Origin: JAEUIE01 sp046350055 | Lineage (GTDB): Bacteria > Planctomycetota > Planctomycetia > Gemmatales > HRBIN36 | NCBI GenBank assembly: GCA_046350055.1 | Contig: JAXMBC010000001.1 | Coordinates: 2,604,001 to 2,668,000, forward strand | DNA length: 64,000 bases | Direction of reading: 5' to 3' | Part shown: positions 35,876-43,956 of the stretch, one piece after another | How positions within the stretch are numbered: the first letter of the stretch is position 1 | Layout of the letters: each line of letters begins with the position of its first letter | The notes under the pieces: model-generated | Databases searched by the model: none | What the model saw: the letters and a program-made list of their open reading frames with translations, nothing else | What the model was told of the DNA's origin: nothing | Program-made: the position numbers and the translations under genes

Positions 35876-36886
35876 ATGGCGTCGTTACCTGTCCTTGAGT
35901 TAGTGCTGCGGAATTTCAAGAACTTCAATGCTCGCGTCACCCGCGATGCTTTGCTGGCATATTGGAAACATCTGAAAGCGGGCGGCAGGATGTTCTGGAC
36001 CCTGGCTGGGGCTATGTCTTCTGCCCAATTGGGCATTACTCTTGCTCCGGCCATCCGTGAAGGCATCATCCACGGCATCTCCAGCACAGGTGCCAACCTT
36101 GAAGAATCACTCTTCCGCCTGGTCGCCCACCATAGCTACAAGGATTTTCCCGAGTATCGCTACTTCACCAAGAATGACGATACACGAATTCTGCAGGATC
36201 GCATGCGCCGCGTGACGGACACCAGCATCCCTGAAGACGAAGCATTCCGCGCAGTGGAGAAGTTTATTGTCCCCATGTGGACCAAGGCGTCCAAAGAAGG
36301 ACAACGTCGATTCTGGCACGAGTACTTCTATGAACTGGTAACGACCCTGCCTGCAAATATGCACGAGGGGAAGGCAGAGGAATCATGGCTGGTGGCAGCG
36401 GCTCAAGCACAGTTACCCATTGTTGTACCGGGTTACGAGGATTCCACGTTTGGCAACATCTTCGCTTCCCATGTCAAGCTGGGCGAATGTTCCGCTTCCA
36501 TCGTCAAGTCGGGCATCGAGTACATGGCCCACTTCTACGACCAGTACCGCGAACTATCGAAGGGGGCTGGACTGGGTTTCTTCCAGATTGGTGGTGGTAT
36601 CGCCGGTGATTTTCCAATCTGTGTGGTACCTTCTATCAAATACGATCTGCAGGAAGATGTAAAGCCCTGGGCTTACTTCTGCCAGATCTCCGATTCGACC
36701 ACATCGTATGGTTCTTATTCCGGAGCAACACCGAATGAGAAGATCACCTGGGATAAGCTGACAGAAACGACTCCAATGTTCGTCATTGAATCGGATGCAA
36801 CAATTGTTGCTCCTCTATTGCTGACTGCTTTGCTGGAATGCAAGCGGCATCCGAGCGAAGCGGATGCCCTGATCGCCAAATACTAA
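35876..36886 (+). CDS. Deoxyhypusine-synthase-like enzyme
   Basis: A 336-residue protein of the deoxyhypusine/homospermidine synthase family. Visible family blocks are WTLAGAMSSAQLGI (NAD region), TGANLEESLF, ISDSTTSYGSYSGATPNEKITW and a candidate active-site Lys294 in WDKLT, aligning with the Lys of WGKI in eukaryotic enzymes. Bacteria lack eIF5A, and bacterial homologues are thought to act in polyamine metabolism, for example homospermidine formation. It is convergent with and overlaps the phosphatase gene by four bases. Confidence 0.85.
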   Translation: MASLPVLELVLRNFKNFNARVTRDALLAYWKHLKAGGRMFWTLAGAMSSAQLGITLAPAIREGIIHGISSTGANLEESLFRLVAHHSYKDFPEYRYFTKNDDTRILQDRMRRVTDTSIPEDEAFRAVEKFIVPMWTKASKEGQRRFWHEYFYELVTTLPANMHEGKAEESWLVAAAQAQLPIVVPGYEDSTFGNIFASHVKLGECSASIVKSGIEYMAHFYDQYRELSKGAGLGFFQIGGGIAGDFPICVVPSIKYDLQEDVKPWAYFCQISDSTTSYGSYSGATPNEKITWDKLTETTPMFVIESDATIVAPLLLTALLECKRHPSEADALIAKY

Positions 36887-37791
36887 CGCTGTGGAATGTC
36901 ACGAAACCTGGCGTGACAGTGTACACATGAAGCAGCATTTGCCTTGAATGCCTTCTCGGCAAATGTATCACGCCAGAGCGAAGGCAGTCTCAATGCAGTT
37001 TCCAGTTCTTTGGCTTCCTGTTCCGCCTGATTGAGCATTTTCTGGAATTCGACAGGCTTTTTCTGTAATTCAGGAAGTCGTCCCAGTTCCACATAGTGTT
37101 CCCACAGCATCATGGCTTCATGAGCCGGTTCCAGATCAGGATGTTCCCTGGCAGGTTTCCAGCCGGCTTTCTGCATCAGCTTGAGATGATCCCAGCGTTC
37201 ATCCATTTCCACCATTCGCTGTACCAGGCTGCCCGTATTTGCTACTTCGGGGAAATCGCTGCTCACCTTATTCAACCGTTCCAGGCTTGGTCGTTGTACC
37301 TGTCGCGGCGAGGCATACAGGCCCAGGTACTTGGGATCGGTACCTGCCTGCTTCATAAGATCGAGTGCGGTTTGTACCGTGCAGGATTCTTCCAGGCATA
37401 ATTTGACCACCACTGCAGCAGCGGGGCTACGGTGTTTACCATGATGGCAGTGCATGTAAATCAAGCCAGGTAAATCACGCACTGCTTTGGCCAGACGCAG
37501 GCCCTGCTCAGAAGGCACACCATCATAACCAATCGGCAGATGGACGTACCGCATGCCGAACTTCTTTGCTCGTGCCACTTCCGGCCGGGCTCCATCCACT
37601 GAGATAATGGTTTTGACACCCAGGTTCTGTAGCGACTGGAACCCTACATCCCCCTCTGGCACACTGCCTGAGAGTAACTTGTCAGTAATACGGATGACAT
37701 TGTGAATGCCGGGGTGCGGATCGCTGAGAAACAGCATCGGCGAAATACCGATGAACAAGAACAGAGTCATCGCTGCATGGTGTGTGAACAT
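36883..37791 (-). CDS. Exported Cys-phosphatase fused to a cytochrome c'-like C-terminal domain
   Basis: A 302-residue protein. ATG 37791 is chosen; a TTG at 37827 and an ATG at 37770 are alternatives. A hydrophobic signal segment lies near 8-23. Residues about 35-180 form a dual-specificity/tyrosine phosphatase-like domain with the P-loop MHCHHGKHRS (CX5R, Cys115, Arg121). Residues about 190-302 look like a four-helix bundle that ends with SCVHCHARFRD (Cys289, Cys292, His293), the CxxCHxxFR haem-attachment pattern of cytochrome c'. Export signal and haem c motif are mutually consistent, since haem c is attached outside the cytoplasm. The fusion is unusual. Confidence 0.75.
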   Translation of the reverse strand: MFTHHAAMTLFLFIGISPMLFLSDPHPGIHNVIRITDKLLSGSVPEGDVGFQSLQNLGVKTIISVDGARPEVARAKKFGMRYVHLPIGYDGVPSEQGLRLAKAVRDLPGLIYMHCHHGKHRSPAAAVVVKLCLEESCTVQTALDLMKQAGTDPKYLGLYASPRQVQRPSLERLNKVSSDFPEVANTGSLVQRMVEMDERWDHLKLMQKAGWKPAREHPDLEPAHEAMMLWEHYVELGRLPELQKKPVEFQKMLNQAEQEAKELETALRLPSLWRDTFAEKAFKANAASCVHCHARFRDIPQR

Positions 37792-37842
37792 GCATCCATA
37801 ATAGCCTGAGTGAAACACCAGCGTCAAAATGATTGCACTCAG

Positions 37843-39084
37843 TTATCCCCAGATTCGCTTTCGTTGCGCCTGATGGAAGGCCACCTTTTGTGCAGTGCTC
37901 ATTCGTGCAAAATCAGGTTCACCGGAAGCCAGCTTGGGATAATTACTGGAAGAACAGCAGTCGCCGCCACACTTGCAGCCTTTTTTGACAGTGTTGCTTA
38001 CGCCTGTCGTCTGAGAGGCAACAGCTTTCTTGGGAATGCTGATCACGGTGCCATTGCCTGCATAGCTCATCACATTGGTTTGTAATTGCATATCGTCTTC
38101 CAGTGTTCGCTTCGGCGTGATCATCAGCTTCTGCAGAACTCCGTGGTAGGCCTTCACCGCATCCTCTGCGGTGATCTCGCCATCGGCAATGTGACGCAGG
38201 AGGCGGACAAACGCCAGTTGGCATTCAGCACTGTTGATCTTCCGGCCATAAAGGGCGGCCCGTGCACCATACTTCTTCGCTTCTGCCAGCATCTTGAACG
38301 CATCGTAGGTGGTGCCGGCAGAACCGCCGAGAATACCGACGACCAGGTGAGGGTCGTAGGCAACCAGTTCTTCCATGGCCTTGGGGCCATGGTACACGAT
38401 TTTGAGAAAGACGGGTCGGCCTTTGCCAGTCACGCCTGCAAGTGTTCGGGCGATGGCATCGTTGATGAAACCAGGCACAAGTTCCGGGGCAACGCGATCT
38501 GCAGGATGGGGATCGAACACTTCAAGGAAGTGGCGAAAGCCCTTCGCCTCAGCCTCAAGACGGAATCGTTTGTACTCTTCCAGCCGGGCACGATCATCGA
38601 CAGTGTCATTGTTAAAGGTCAGGCTGTACAGACCGAGATTGACGCCCCGTTGGCGTTCGACAGGATCGCAACCAAGATGTCCACACTGGATGTGATCCAG
38701 TGTGGCTGAACTGAAGGGCAGGGCAGCCTGTGTAATGTATTTGCCACCACGAAGGACGTGGACATCGGTGGTGTCATTGGCACGGGCTGCCGGCGTGACC
38801 GGGCTGTTCTCGAAGAGTCGTTCCTGTAACGCCAGGATTTCGCTGGTGCTGGCAGACATCAGCATGATGTCGACGAGACCTTGCTGCAGGATCTCACGGA
38901 TCTGTGAACGGTACTCCGCCAGAGTCTTGTAACGCAGTTCGCCTTCATGTCGCTCCGGCGACAATCCCGGTGCCCCAATGCCAAATGCCATATCCGCATC
39001 CTTGGCATCGGCGAGGATAAAATCCTTGCAGCCTCGAGGATCAGCATGGATACGAGCCAGTTTTTGATCAAGGGTCTTTTGCAT
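37843..39084 (-). CDS. DeoC/LacD-like TIM-barrel protein of the microcompartment operon
   Basis: A 413-residue protein, last gene of the microcompartment operon. The barrel (about 1-350) shows class I aldolase-like features: FLKIVYHGPKAMEELV and GILGGSAGTTYDAFKM followed by GARAALYGRKIN, similar to the phosphate-binding end of DeoC/LacD/FbaB. The catalytic Lys is not certain. A C-terminal extension carries a Cys cluster (CKCGGDCC, Cys370-377), a Ser/Pro linker and a terminal basic helix (about 393-413) that could be an encapsulation or interaction tail. A REP-like element replaces a normally spaced ribosome-binding site directly upstream of ATG 39084. Confidence 0.65.
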   Translation of the reverse strand: MQKTLDQKLARIHADPRGCKDFILADAKDADMAFGIGAPGLSPERHEGELRYKTLAEYRSQIREILQQGLVDIMLMSASTSEILALQERLFENSPVTPAARANDTTDVHVLRGGKYITQAALPFSSATLDHIQCGHLGCDPVERQRGVNLGLYSLTFNNDTVDDRARLEEYKRFRLEAEAKGFRHFLEVFDPHPADRVAPELVPGFINDAIARTLAGVTGKGRPVFLKIVYHGPKAMEELVAYDPHLVVGILGGSAGTTYDAFKMLAEAKKYGARAALYGRKINSAECQLAFVRLLRHIADGEITAEDAVKAYHGVLQKLMITPKRTLEDDMQLQTNVMSYAGNGTVISIPKKAVASQTTGVSNTVKKGCKCGGDCCSSSNYPKLASGEPDFARMSTAQKVAFHQAQRKRIWG

Positions 39085-39085
39085 C

Positions 39086-39185
39086 GTAGGGCACGCTGTG
39101 CGTGCCTCCCCAAAACTTGTGTCGTTCCGACCTTCGTTTGTTGCAGCAATACTCAGTGCGGCGAGGCACGCCGAGCGTGCCCTGC
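39086..39185. repeat. REP-like paired inverted repeat A
   Basis: The left half (39086-39110) begins GTAGGGCACGCTGTGCGTGC and the right half (39163-39185) begins GAGGCACGCCGAGCGTGCCC. Each half is itself an imperfect palindrome, and the halves are inverted relative to each other across about 52 bases. It fills the gap between the DeoC-like gene and the class II aldolase gene. Confidence 0.8.
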
Positions 39186-39187
39186 AC

Positions 39188-40075
39188 TTACGCAGCTTTC
39201 ATTGCCGCCATGACTTGATCAGTGATGGCTTGCACCAGGCGTTCAAGATCGGGAGTAGCTTTCGCGACAGGTGCGGGCACAGCACACTCGACTTTGGTAC
39301 TCACAGCCTGGGTCAACTTGCTTTGGTCCCATTCGGGGAAAGCGTAAGCGTTGGGCAGGAAGTCGCTGTAGCCGCTGCGGAGCATGTTGTTGCTGCACAT
39401 GTCGCAGTTCTCGCCCTTGAGGCGCGGGTCATCAATGCCGAGCCGCTTTTTGAATTCGAGCAGCTCTTTTGTCTGCTGTTCGGTGAAGAAATTGATGCGG
39501 CCCAGTTGGCGGGCTAGGATCAACATCTTGCAGTAAGCATCAAGGATTTCGGTGTTGAAGTAGGCAGTCATCAAATCCTTGGAGAAGGCGATGGTGCCGT
39601 GGTTCGCCAGGATGACGACACTTGAATCCTTGACGTAAGGGCTGATCGTCTCAGCGAACTTCTGGGTGCCGGGCGTTTCGTACTCTGCGATGGGTACCTC
39701 GCCGAGGAAGACTTCCACTTCGGGCAGGATGCACTTGGGAATCGGTTCGTGCGCAATGGCAAATGCGGTTGCATGGGGCGGATGGCAGTGAACCACGCCC
39801 ATGACCTTCGGGTTGTCCCGATAAGCAGTCAAATGGAGCAGGATTTCGCTGGTGCGTTTCTTCACGCCACGCAGTTGTTTCCCCTGGTAATCAACGACGC
39901 AGAGATCATCAGGCTTCATAAAGCCTTTGCTGACACCCGTGGGAGTGCAAAGGATTTCACGCTCATTGAGGCGGATGGAAATGTTACCATCGTTCGCCGC
40001 AGCAAAGCCTTTGTTGTAAAGGCGACGGCCGACTTCGCAGATTTGTTCACGTAATTCACGTTCACTCGTTGTCAT
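39188..40075 (-). CDS. Class II aldolase (L-fuculose/L-rhamnulose-phosphate type) with encapsulation peptide
   Basis: A 295-residue zinc aldolase. ATG 40075 is chosen over 40096. The fuculose-phosphate aldolase core (about 1-215) has GNISIRL, the zinc-binding GVVHCHPPHATAFA, the acidic ILPEVEVFLGEVP and a further His in LANHGTIAFSKD. A Cys pair (NCDMC, about 228) starts a long C-terminal extension that ends in an amphipathic helix (PDLERLVQAITDQVMAAMKA), typical of cargo encapsulation peptides. In PVM microcompartments this enzyme cleaves the six-carbon sugar phosphate to DHAP and lactaldehyde. It sits directly behind three shell or dehydrogenase genes. Confidence 0.88.
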   Translation of the reverse strand: MTTSERELREQICEVGRRLYNKGFAAANDGNISIRLNEREILCTPTGVSKGFMKPDDLCVVDYQGKQLRGVKKRTSEILLHLTAYRDNPKVMGVVHCHPPHATAFAIAHEPIPKCILPEVEVFLGEVPIAEYETPGTQKFAETISPYVKDSSVVILANHGTIAFSKDLMTAYFNTEILDAYCKMLILARQLGRINFFTEQQTKELLEFKKRLGIDDPRLKGENCDMCSNNMLRSGYSDFLPNAYAFPEWDQSKLTQAVSTKVECAVPAPVAKATPDLERLVQAITDQVMAAMKAA

Positions 40076-40089
40076 GTTGCACTCGCTTG

Positions 40090-40134
40090 GCCCCAAAGGG
40101 GCGTTGGTTAGTAGCCAGGGGCGTTAGCCCCTGG
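40090..40134. repeat. Double intercistronic hairpin
   Basis: Two adjacent palindromes: GCCCCAAAGGGGC (40090-40102) and CCAGGGGC with GCCCCTGG around GTTA (40115-40134). They fill the gap between the BMC-P gene ending at 40141 and the aldolase starting at 40075. They may slow RNA decay or tune expression between shell and cargo genes. Confidence 0.65.
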
Positions 40135-40140
40135 AAAGTG

Positions 40141-40446
40141 TTAGTTTGTCATCGCTTCTTCGGAGCTGCCTGCTAGCTGATAGCTATCCACGATGCAGGC
40201 ACAGTAACAATCCAGTGGCACCTTTTTCGGTTTGAAAGGCTGGGTCGCTTCTCCGCCTTCGCTGATGCCCACCATGGTGCTAAGGCCGGTGCCGAGTTGG
40301 TCCCAGGCGACGAGTTCTTCGCCGTCTGGGGTGTCTTGCTGCAAGCCTGCAAGGGTGTAGGGATGTACCAGCTTCCACGTGGCACCTTGTAATGAAGGGT
40401 GACAGCGGGACAGGTTGACAGTTCCTATGACCTTTGCGATTCGCAT
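40141..40446 (-). CDS. BMC-P (EutN/CcmL) shell vertex protein 1
   Basis: A 101-residue pentameric vertex protein. The fold signature is MRIAKVIGTVNLSRCHPSLQ followed by KLVHPYTLAG, and a conserved AWDQLGTGLSTMVGIS turn. It has a longer C-terminal part than its two paralogues (PLDCYCACIVDSYQL, Cys-rich). BMC-P pentamers cap the twelve vertices of the polyhedral shell. It begins 1 base after the preceding BMC-P gene ends. Confidence 0.92.
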   Translation of the reverse strand: MRIAKVIGTVNLSRCHPSLQGATWKLVHPYTLAGLQQDTPDGEELVAWDQLGTGLSTMVGISEGGEATQPFKPKKVPLDCYCACIVDSYQLAGSSEEAMTN

Positions 40447-40447
40447 G

Positions 40448-40702
40448 TTAGTCCACAATCCCCATCACGAACCAGCGCACGGGCGACTTCTGGTCATTCA
40501 TCAGTTGCCTGGCACCTTTGCCATCGCTGCTGATGAGGACTGTATCTCCCATGCCTGCACCCAGATGATCGACCACCAGAGCCGGATCGCCGTCAGCCTG
40601 ACCAGTGTGCCCCAGCGGCTGCACGATAAGCAGCTTCCACCCGATCATGCTCGAGTGTTTGGTGCTGCTCACGGCGGTGCCGACGACTTTAGCCTGTTGC
40701 AT
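40448..40702 (-). CDS. BMC-P (EutN/CcmL) shell vertex protein 2
   Basis: An 84-residue pentamer protein of standard size. It starts QQAKVVGTAVSSTKHSSMIG and contains LLIVQPLGH, VVDHLGAGMGDTVLIS and the terminal WFVMGIVD. Its ATG overlaps the aldehyde dehydrogenase stop by one base (TAATG), so translation is probably coupled. Confidence 0.94.
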   Translation of the reverse strand: MQQAKVVGTAVSSTKHSSMIGWKLLIVQPLGHTGQADGDPALVVDHLGAGMGDTVLISSDGKGARQLMNDQKSPVRWFVMGIVD

Positions 40703-42126
40703 TAGATCACCCTCATCCCGCCATTGGCGATGGTGAAGCGACGTTGACGGGTAAATGTCAATGGTGTCGTTACACCTTCGCCGGTGGGTGTAGCGATGCT
40801 GTAGCTGAGATACCCTTCGCCACCGTTGCCGAGACCTGCACCGCAGGGGCCGTTGACGACGAATATGGTCGTATCCAGTTCCTTCGCCATCTTCGTGATG
40901 GTGTCCAGGTTTTTCGAATGAATGAGGGCAGTATGCTTGTAGCCATGCTCGTACTTCTTGGCGAGGCGGATGGCTTCATAGACATTCCTCACCCGCACGA
41001 ATGGCACAAAGGGCATCATCTGTTCATGATCAACAAAGGGATTGCTCTCATCGGTCTCGCCGAAAAGGAGCACGGTAGGGGACCTCATCGCGATGCCGGC
41101 GGCTTGGGCGAGGACGCTGGCATCTTTACCGATGAGGTCTTTATTGAGCCCGATGCGAAGAGCATCACTACCATAACCGGTGAAGGCCACCCTGGTGAGC
41201 TTTTCAATTTCTTCCCGATTCAGGCGATACGCACCAGCACGATCCATCGCGCTCATGAGCTTGTCGAAAATGCTGTCGACAGCAAAGACTTCTTTCTCTC
41301 CGATGCAGAGCAGGTTGTTGTCGTACGCTGCACCAGCGATGATTGACTTGGCAGCATGATCGAGGTCAGCCGTTTCATCCACCACGACAGGCGGATTGCC
41401 AGGGCCAGCGACGATGGCCCGCTTGGGGCTCTTGAGTGCAGCTTTGCCGACAGCGGGGCCGCCGGTGACACAAATCATCCGTACCGCTTTGTGATCGAAC
41501 AGGGCCTGGGCCGATTCCAGGGTCGGTTCGCTGATGATGGTGATGAGATTGTCGATCCCGATAGCTCGTTCGATAGCCTGGTTGAACAGACGTGTGCCAT
41601 GCACAGCAATCTTCGCCCCGCTGGGATGCGGGTTGATCACCACACTGTTTCCCGAGGCCAGCATGTTGATGGCATTACAGGCCAGAGTGGGCAGCGAGTG
41701 AGTGACTGGAGTAACAGCGCCAATCACACCGAACGGGGCGTATTCGACAAGGGCAACGCCCATGCTGCCGGAGAATGTATCAGTCTTGAGGAACTCGGTT
41801 CCGGGAATGCGATCTGCGACCACACGGAGCTTTTCGTACTTGTGTTCGAGCCTGCCGATCTTCGTCTCTTCGAATTCCATCCGTCCGAGTTCTTCTGCCT
41901 GATCGCGACATATCTTGCGGATACAATCGAGAGCCTTGGTGCGATCTTCGATGGGGCGTTTCTCAAACAGTGCCTGGGCTTTGGAGGCGGCATCCACCGC
42001 TTCATCCACAGTGCGGAACACGCCATGCTGGCCACCCGTGGCAGCACTGCTGGCTGCTACCTTGGTACCCATGGCTGCGAGCACTTCCTGCACTACCGAT
42101 TTGATAAAGGCGTCATTGAGTTGCAT
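40702..42126 (-). CDS. PduP-like CoA-acylating aldehyde dehydrogenase with N-terminal encapsulation peptide
   Basis: A 474-residue enzyme that should convert lactaldehyde (or propionaldehyde) plus CoA and NAD+ to the acyl-CoA. ATG 42126 gives the cargo-targeting amphipathic helix QLNDAFIKSVVQEVLAAMG, followed by a Gly/Ala/Ser linker and then the dehydrogenase. The catalytic Cys274 lies in DNNLLCIGEKEVF, and VTGGPAVGKAA marks the nucleotide region. No Shine-Dalgarno is adjacent; repeat element B lies directly upstream. It belongs to the core of the microcompartment. Confidence 0.92.
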   Translation of the reverse strand: MQLNDAFIKSVVQEVLAAMGTKVAASSAATGGQHGVFRTVDEAVDAASKAQALFEKRPIEDRTKALDCIRKICRDQAEELGRMEFEETKIGRLEHKYEKLRVVADRIPGTEFLKTDTFSGSMGVALVEYAPFGVIGAVTPVTHSLPTLACNAINMLASGNSVVINPHPSGAKIAVHGTRLFNQAIERAIGIDNLITIISEPTLESAQALFDHKAVRMICVTGGPAVGKAALKSPKRAIVAGPGNPPVVVDETADLDHAAKSIIAGAAYDNNLLCIGEKEVFAVDSIFDKLMSAMDRAGAYRLNREEIEKLTRVAFTGYGSDALRIGLNKDLIGKDASVLAQAAGIAMRSPTVLLFGETDESNPFVDHEQMMPFVPFVRVRNVYEAIRLAKKYEHGYKHTALIHSKNLDTITKMAKELDTTIFVVNGPCGAGLGNGGEGYLSYSIATPTGEGVTTPLTFTRQRRFTIANGGMRVI

Positions 42127-42130
42127 GTGT

Positions 42131-42283
42131 GTAGGGCACGCTGTGCATACCTCTCCGTGTCTGGTGGTTTCACTACCTAACGAGGATGAGAACGTTGACT
42201 TCAGCATCCATAGTAAGCGGTGATTCCTTGTTCCTGGTTGCATCGGGCTCTTGCTTCGGTGAGGCACGCCCAGCGTGCCCTGC
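42131..42283. repeat. REP-like paired inverted repeat B
   Basis: The left half (42131-42153) starts GTAGGGCACGCTGTGCATAC with one decayed arm; the right half (42261-42283) is GAGGCACGCCCAGCGTGCCC plus TGC. It fills the gap between the BMC-P gene at 42289 and the aldehyde dehydrogenase start. It is the longest of the four copies. Confidence 0.75.
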
Positions 42284-42288
42284 CAGCT

Positions 42289-42597
42289 TTACCCCGCTTT
42301 GAAGATCGATTTTCCTTCCACGCTCACTTCATCGACAATACCGACGATGGCAGTATCGATGGGCATCTTTTCGAGTTCCGGAGCCATACGGGCGCTGGAC
42401 CCTTGTACGATCAGCACCAGTTGTCCGGCACCTGCACCGACGGTATCAACCGCAACGAAGCTCCGCTGCGTTGAGATGAGTTCCTTTCGGTTCTTTGGAT
42501 CCACCCGCAGCGGTTCGACAACCAGCAACTTCTGCCCCGTCATCGAAGGAAGTTTCTGCGTGGCGATCACCGAGCCAGTTACTCTTGCTAGAAACAT
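42289..42597 (-). CDS. BMC-P (EutN/CcmL) shell vertex protein 3
   Basis: A 102-residue pentamer protein. ATG 42597 has AGGAC upstream. It starts MFLARVTGSVIATQKLPSMT, then LLVVEPLRVD, VAVDTVGAGAGQLVLIVQGSS and a terminal IVGIVDEVSVEGK. It is the third BMC-P of the locus; three different vertex proteins are typical of PVM loci. Confidence 0.92.
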   Translation of the reverse strand: MFLARVTGSVIATQKLPSMTGQKLLVVEPLRVDPKNRKELISTQRSFVAVDTVGAGAGQLVLIVQGSSARMAPELEKMPIDTAIVGIVDEVSVEGKSIFKAG

Positions 42598-42603
42598 GAC
42601 AAC

Positions 42604-42674
42604 TGTCCTGAGTCCTAAGTGCTGAGTCCTGAGTCGAAGTGCCTTCAGCACTTAGGACTGAGCACTCAGGACTG
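42604..42674. repeat. Large intercistronic hairpin with repeated words
   Basis: A perfect 15-bp stem, AGTCCTAAGTGCTGA (42611-42625) with its complement (42645-42659), plus further copies of GAGTCCT/AGGACTGAG on both sides. The right arm overlaps the ackA stop codon. It may act as a transcript-stability or attenuation structure between acetate kinase and a shell gene. Confidence 0.75.
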
Positions 42675-43842
42675 ATTGCGTTTGTCTCGCCACAACGATT
42701 TCCTCATTCGTGGGCATGGTCCAGAGCTCGACGCGGCTGCCTTCAGCATGGATTGCCGCTTCGCCCCTGGCGTGTTGATTCTTATGCGGATCGAGCTTGA
42801 TGCCGAACCAGTCGAGATTCGTGCAGATGGCTGACCGCATGGTGGCTGAGTTTTCGCCGATACCGCCGGTGAAGACGATGGCATCGGCTCCATTCAGAGC
42901 CACAAGGTAAGCTCCCAGGTAATGCCGAATCGCTTCTACATAGACTGCCATGGCTTCCTGGGCCTGGGCATTGCCTTGCTGGGCAGCCTGCTCGATGTCG
43001 CGAAGGTCGTTGCCCGCGCCGGACATGCCTTCAAGGCCCGACTTGTTAGCCAGGTTTCCAAGCAGTGATTCCAGCGATTTGCCCGTCTTCTTTAACAAGA
43101 TGGGCAGTGTGAAGACATCGATATCGCCAACACGGTTGTTTTGTGGCAGACCGGATTGCGGACTGAAGCCCATGCTGGTGGCAATGGACTTCCCCCCCTG
43201 GATGGCACAGAGCGAGCTACTGCCACCGAGATGGCAGGAGATGACTCGCGCCTGGGGGTGTTCCAGCAATTGTGCTGATCGCTCGGCAATGTAGCGATGG
43301 CTGGCACCGTGGAAGCCGTAGCGGCGGATTCCCATCGCGGCCCACTCCTTCGGCACAGCATAGAGTTGCCGTGACAGGGGAATGGTCTGGTGGAACCCGC
43401 TCTCAAAGGCAGCCACAAGTGGAATGTGGGGCAACTTCTCCGCCAGCAGCCGCATCGCTGCGACGTAAGGCGGGTTGTGTGCCGGGCACACCACGTTGTA
43501 AGCTTCCATCGCCGCGAGTACGGCGGGAGTGACCCGTTGTACTCCCGACAGCCCCTCAGCATGTACAGCTTTGAAGCCAATCGCGGTGAGCTCCGTCGCA
43601 TCGGCCATCACACCACACTGCGGATCGCAGAGAAGTGCCAGGCAGGCTTCCACCGCAGCTGCATGATCAGCTACCGTGCCGATCTTCTCGCTGCTTCCCT
43701 TATCGGTGGTGGCGTAGCTGCGGGCCTTGTCAGACCCGATGCGTTCCACCCCACCCCTGGCGAGCAAGGCTTCCGCTTTCGCCATGTCAAACAGGCGATA
43801 CTTGAAGCTGGTGCTGCCCAGGTTGGCGACGAGGATCTTCAT
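42652..43842 (-). CDS. ackA: Acetate/propionate-type kinase of the microcompartment operon
   Basis: A 396-residue acyl-phosphate kinase. ATG 43842 gives the expected N-terminus ILVANLGSTSFKYRLF; the frame is open upstream but that part is repeat DNA. Family motifs are FHGASHRYIAER, CHLGGSSSLCAI and GGIGENSATMRSA. It should make ATP from the acyl phosphate produced by PduL, for example lactyl-phosphate. Repeat element C lies immediately upstream and there is no adjacent ribosome-binding site. Confidence 0.92.
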   Translation of the reverse strand: MKILVANLGSTSFKYRLFDMAKAEALLARGGVERIGSDKARSYATTDKGSSEKIGTVADHAAAVEACLALLCDPQCGVMADATELTAIGFKAVHAEGLSGVQRVTPAVLAAMEAYNVVCPAHNPPYVAAMRLLAEKLPHIPLVAAFESGFHQTIPLSRQLYAVPKEWAAMGIRRYGFHGASHRYIAERSAQLLEHPQARVISCHLGGSSSLCAIQGGKSIATSMGFSPQSGLPQNNRVGDIDVFTLPILLKKTGKSLESLLGNLANKSGLEGMSGAGNDLRDIEQAAQQGNAQAQEAMAVYVEAIRHYLGAYLVALNGADAIVFTGGIGENSATMRSAICTNLDWFGIKLDPHKNQHARGEAAIHAEGSRVELWTMPTNEEIVVARQTQSVLSAQS

Positions 43843-43846
43843 GATT

Positions 43847-43954
43847 GTAGGGCACGCTGGGCGTGCCTCTCCATCGCAGGTGGTGTCACGAGTCGGTTTT
43901 GCTTCATGTTGTAAACAGTTCAGGTCGTGGCGAGGCACGCAGAGCGTGCCCTGC
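43847..43954. repeat. REP-like paired inverted repeat C
   Basis: The left half (43847-43869) starts GTAGGGCACGCTGGGCGTGC; the right half (43932-43954) starts GAGGCACGCAGAGCGTGCCC. It fills the gap between ackA and the first BMC-H gene, with about 62 bases between halves. Confidence 0.8.
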
Positions 43955-43956
43955 CG

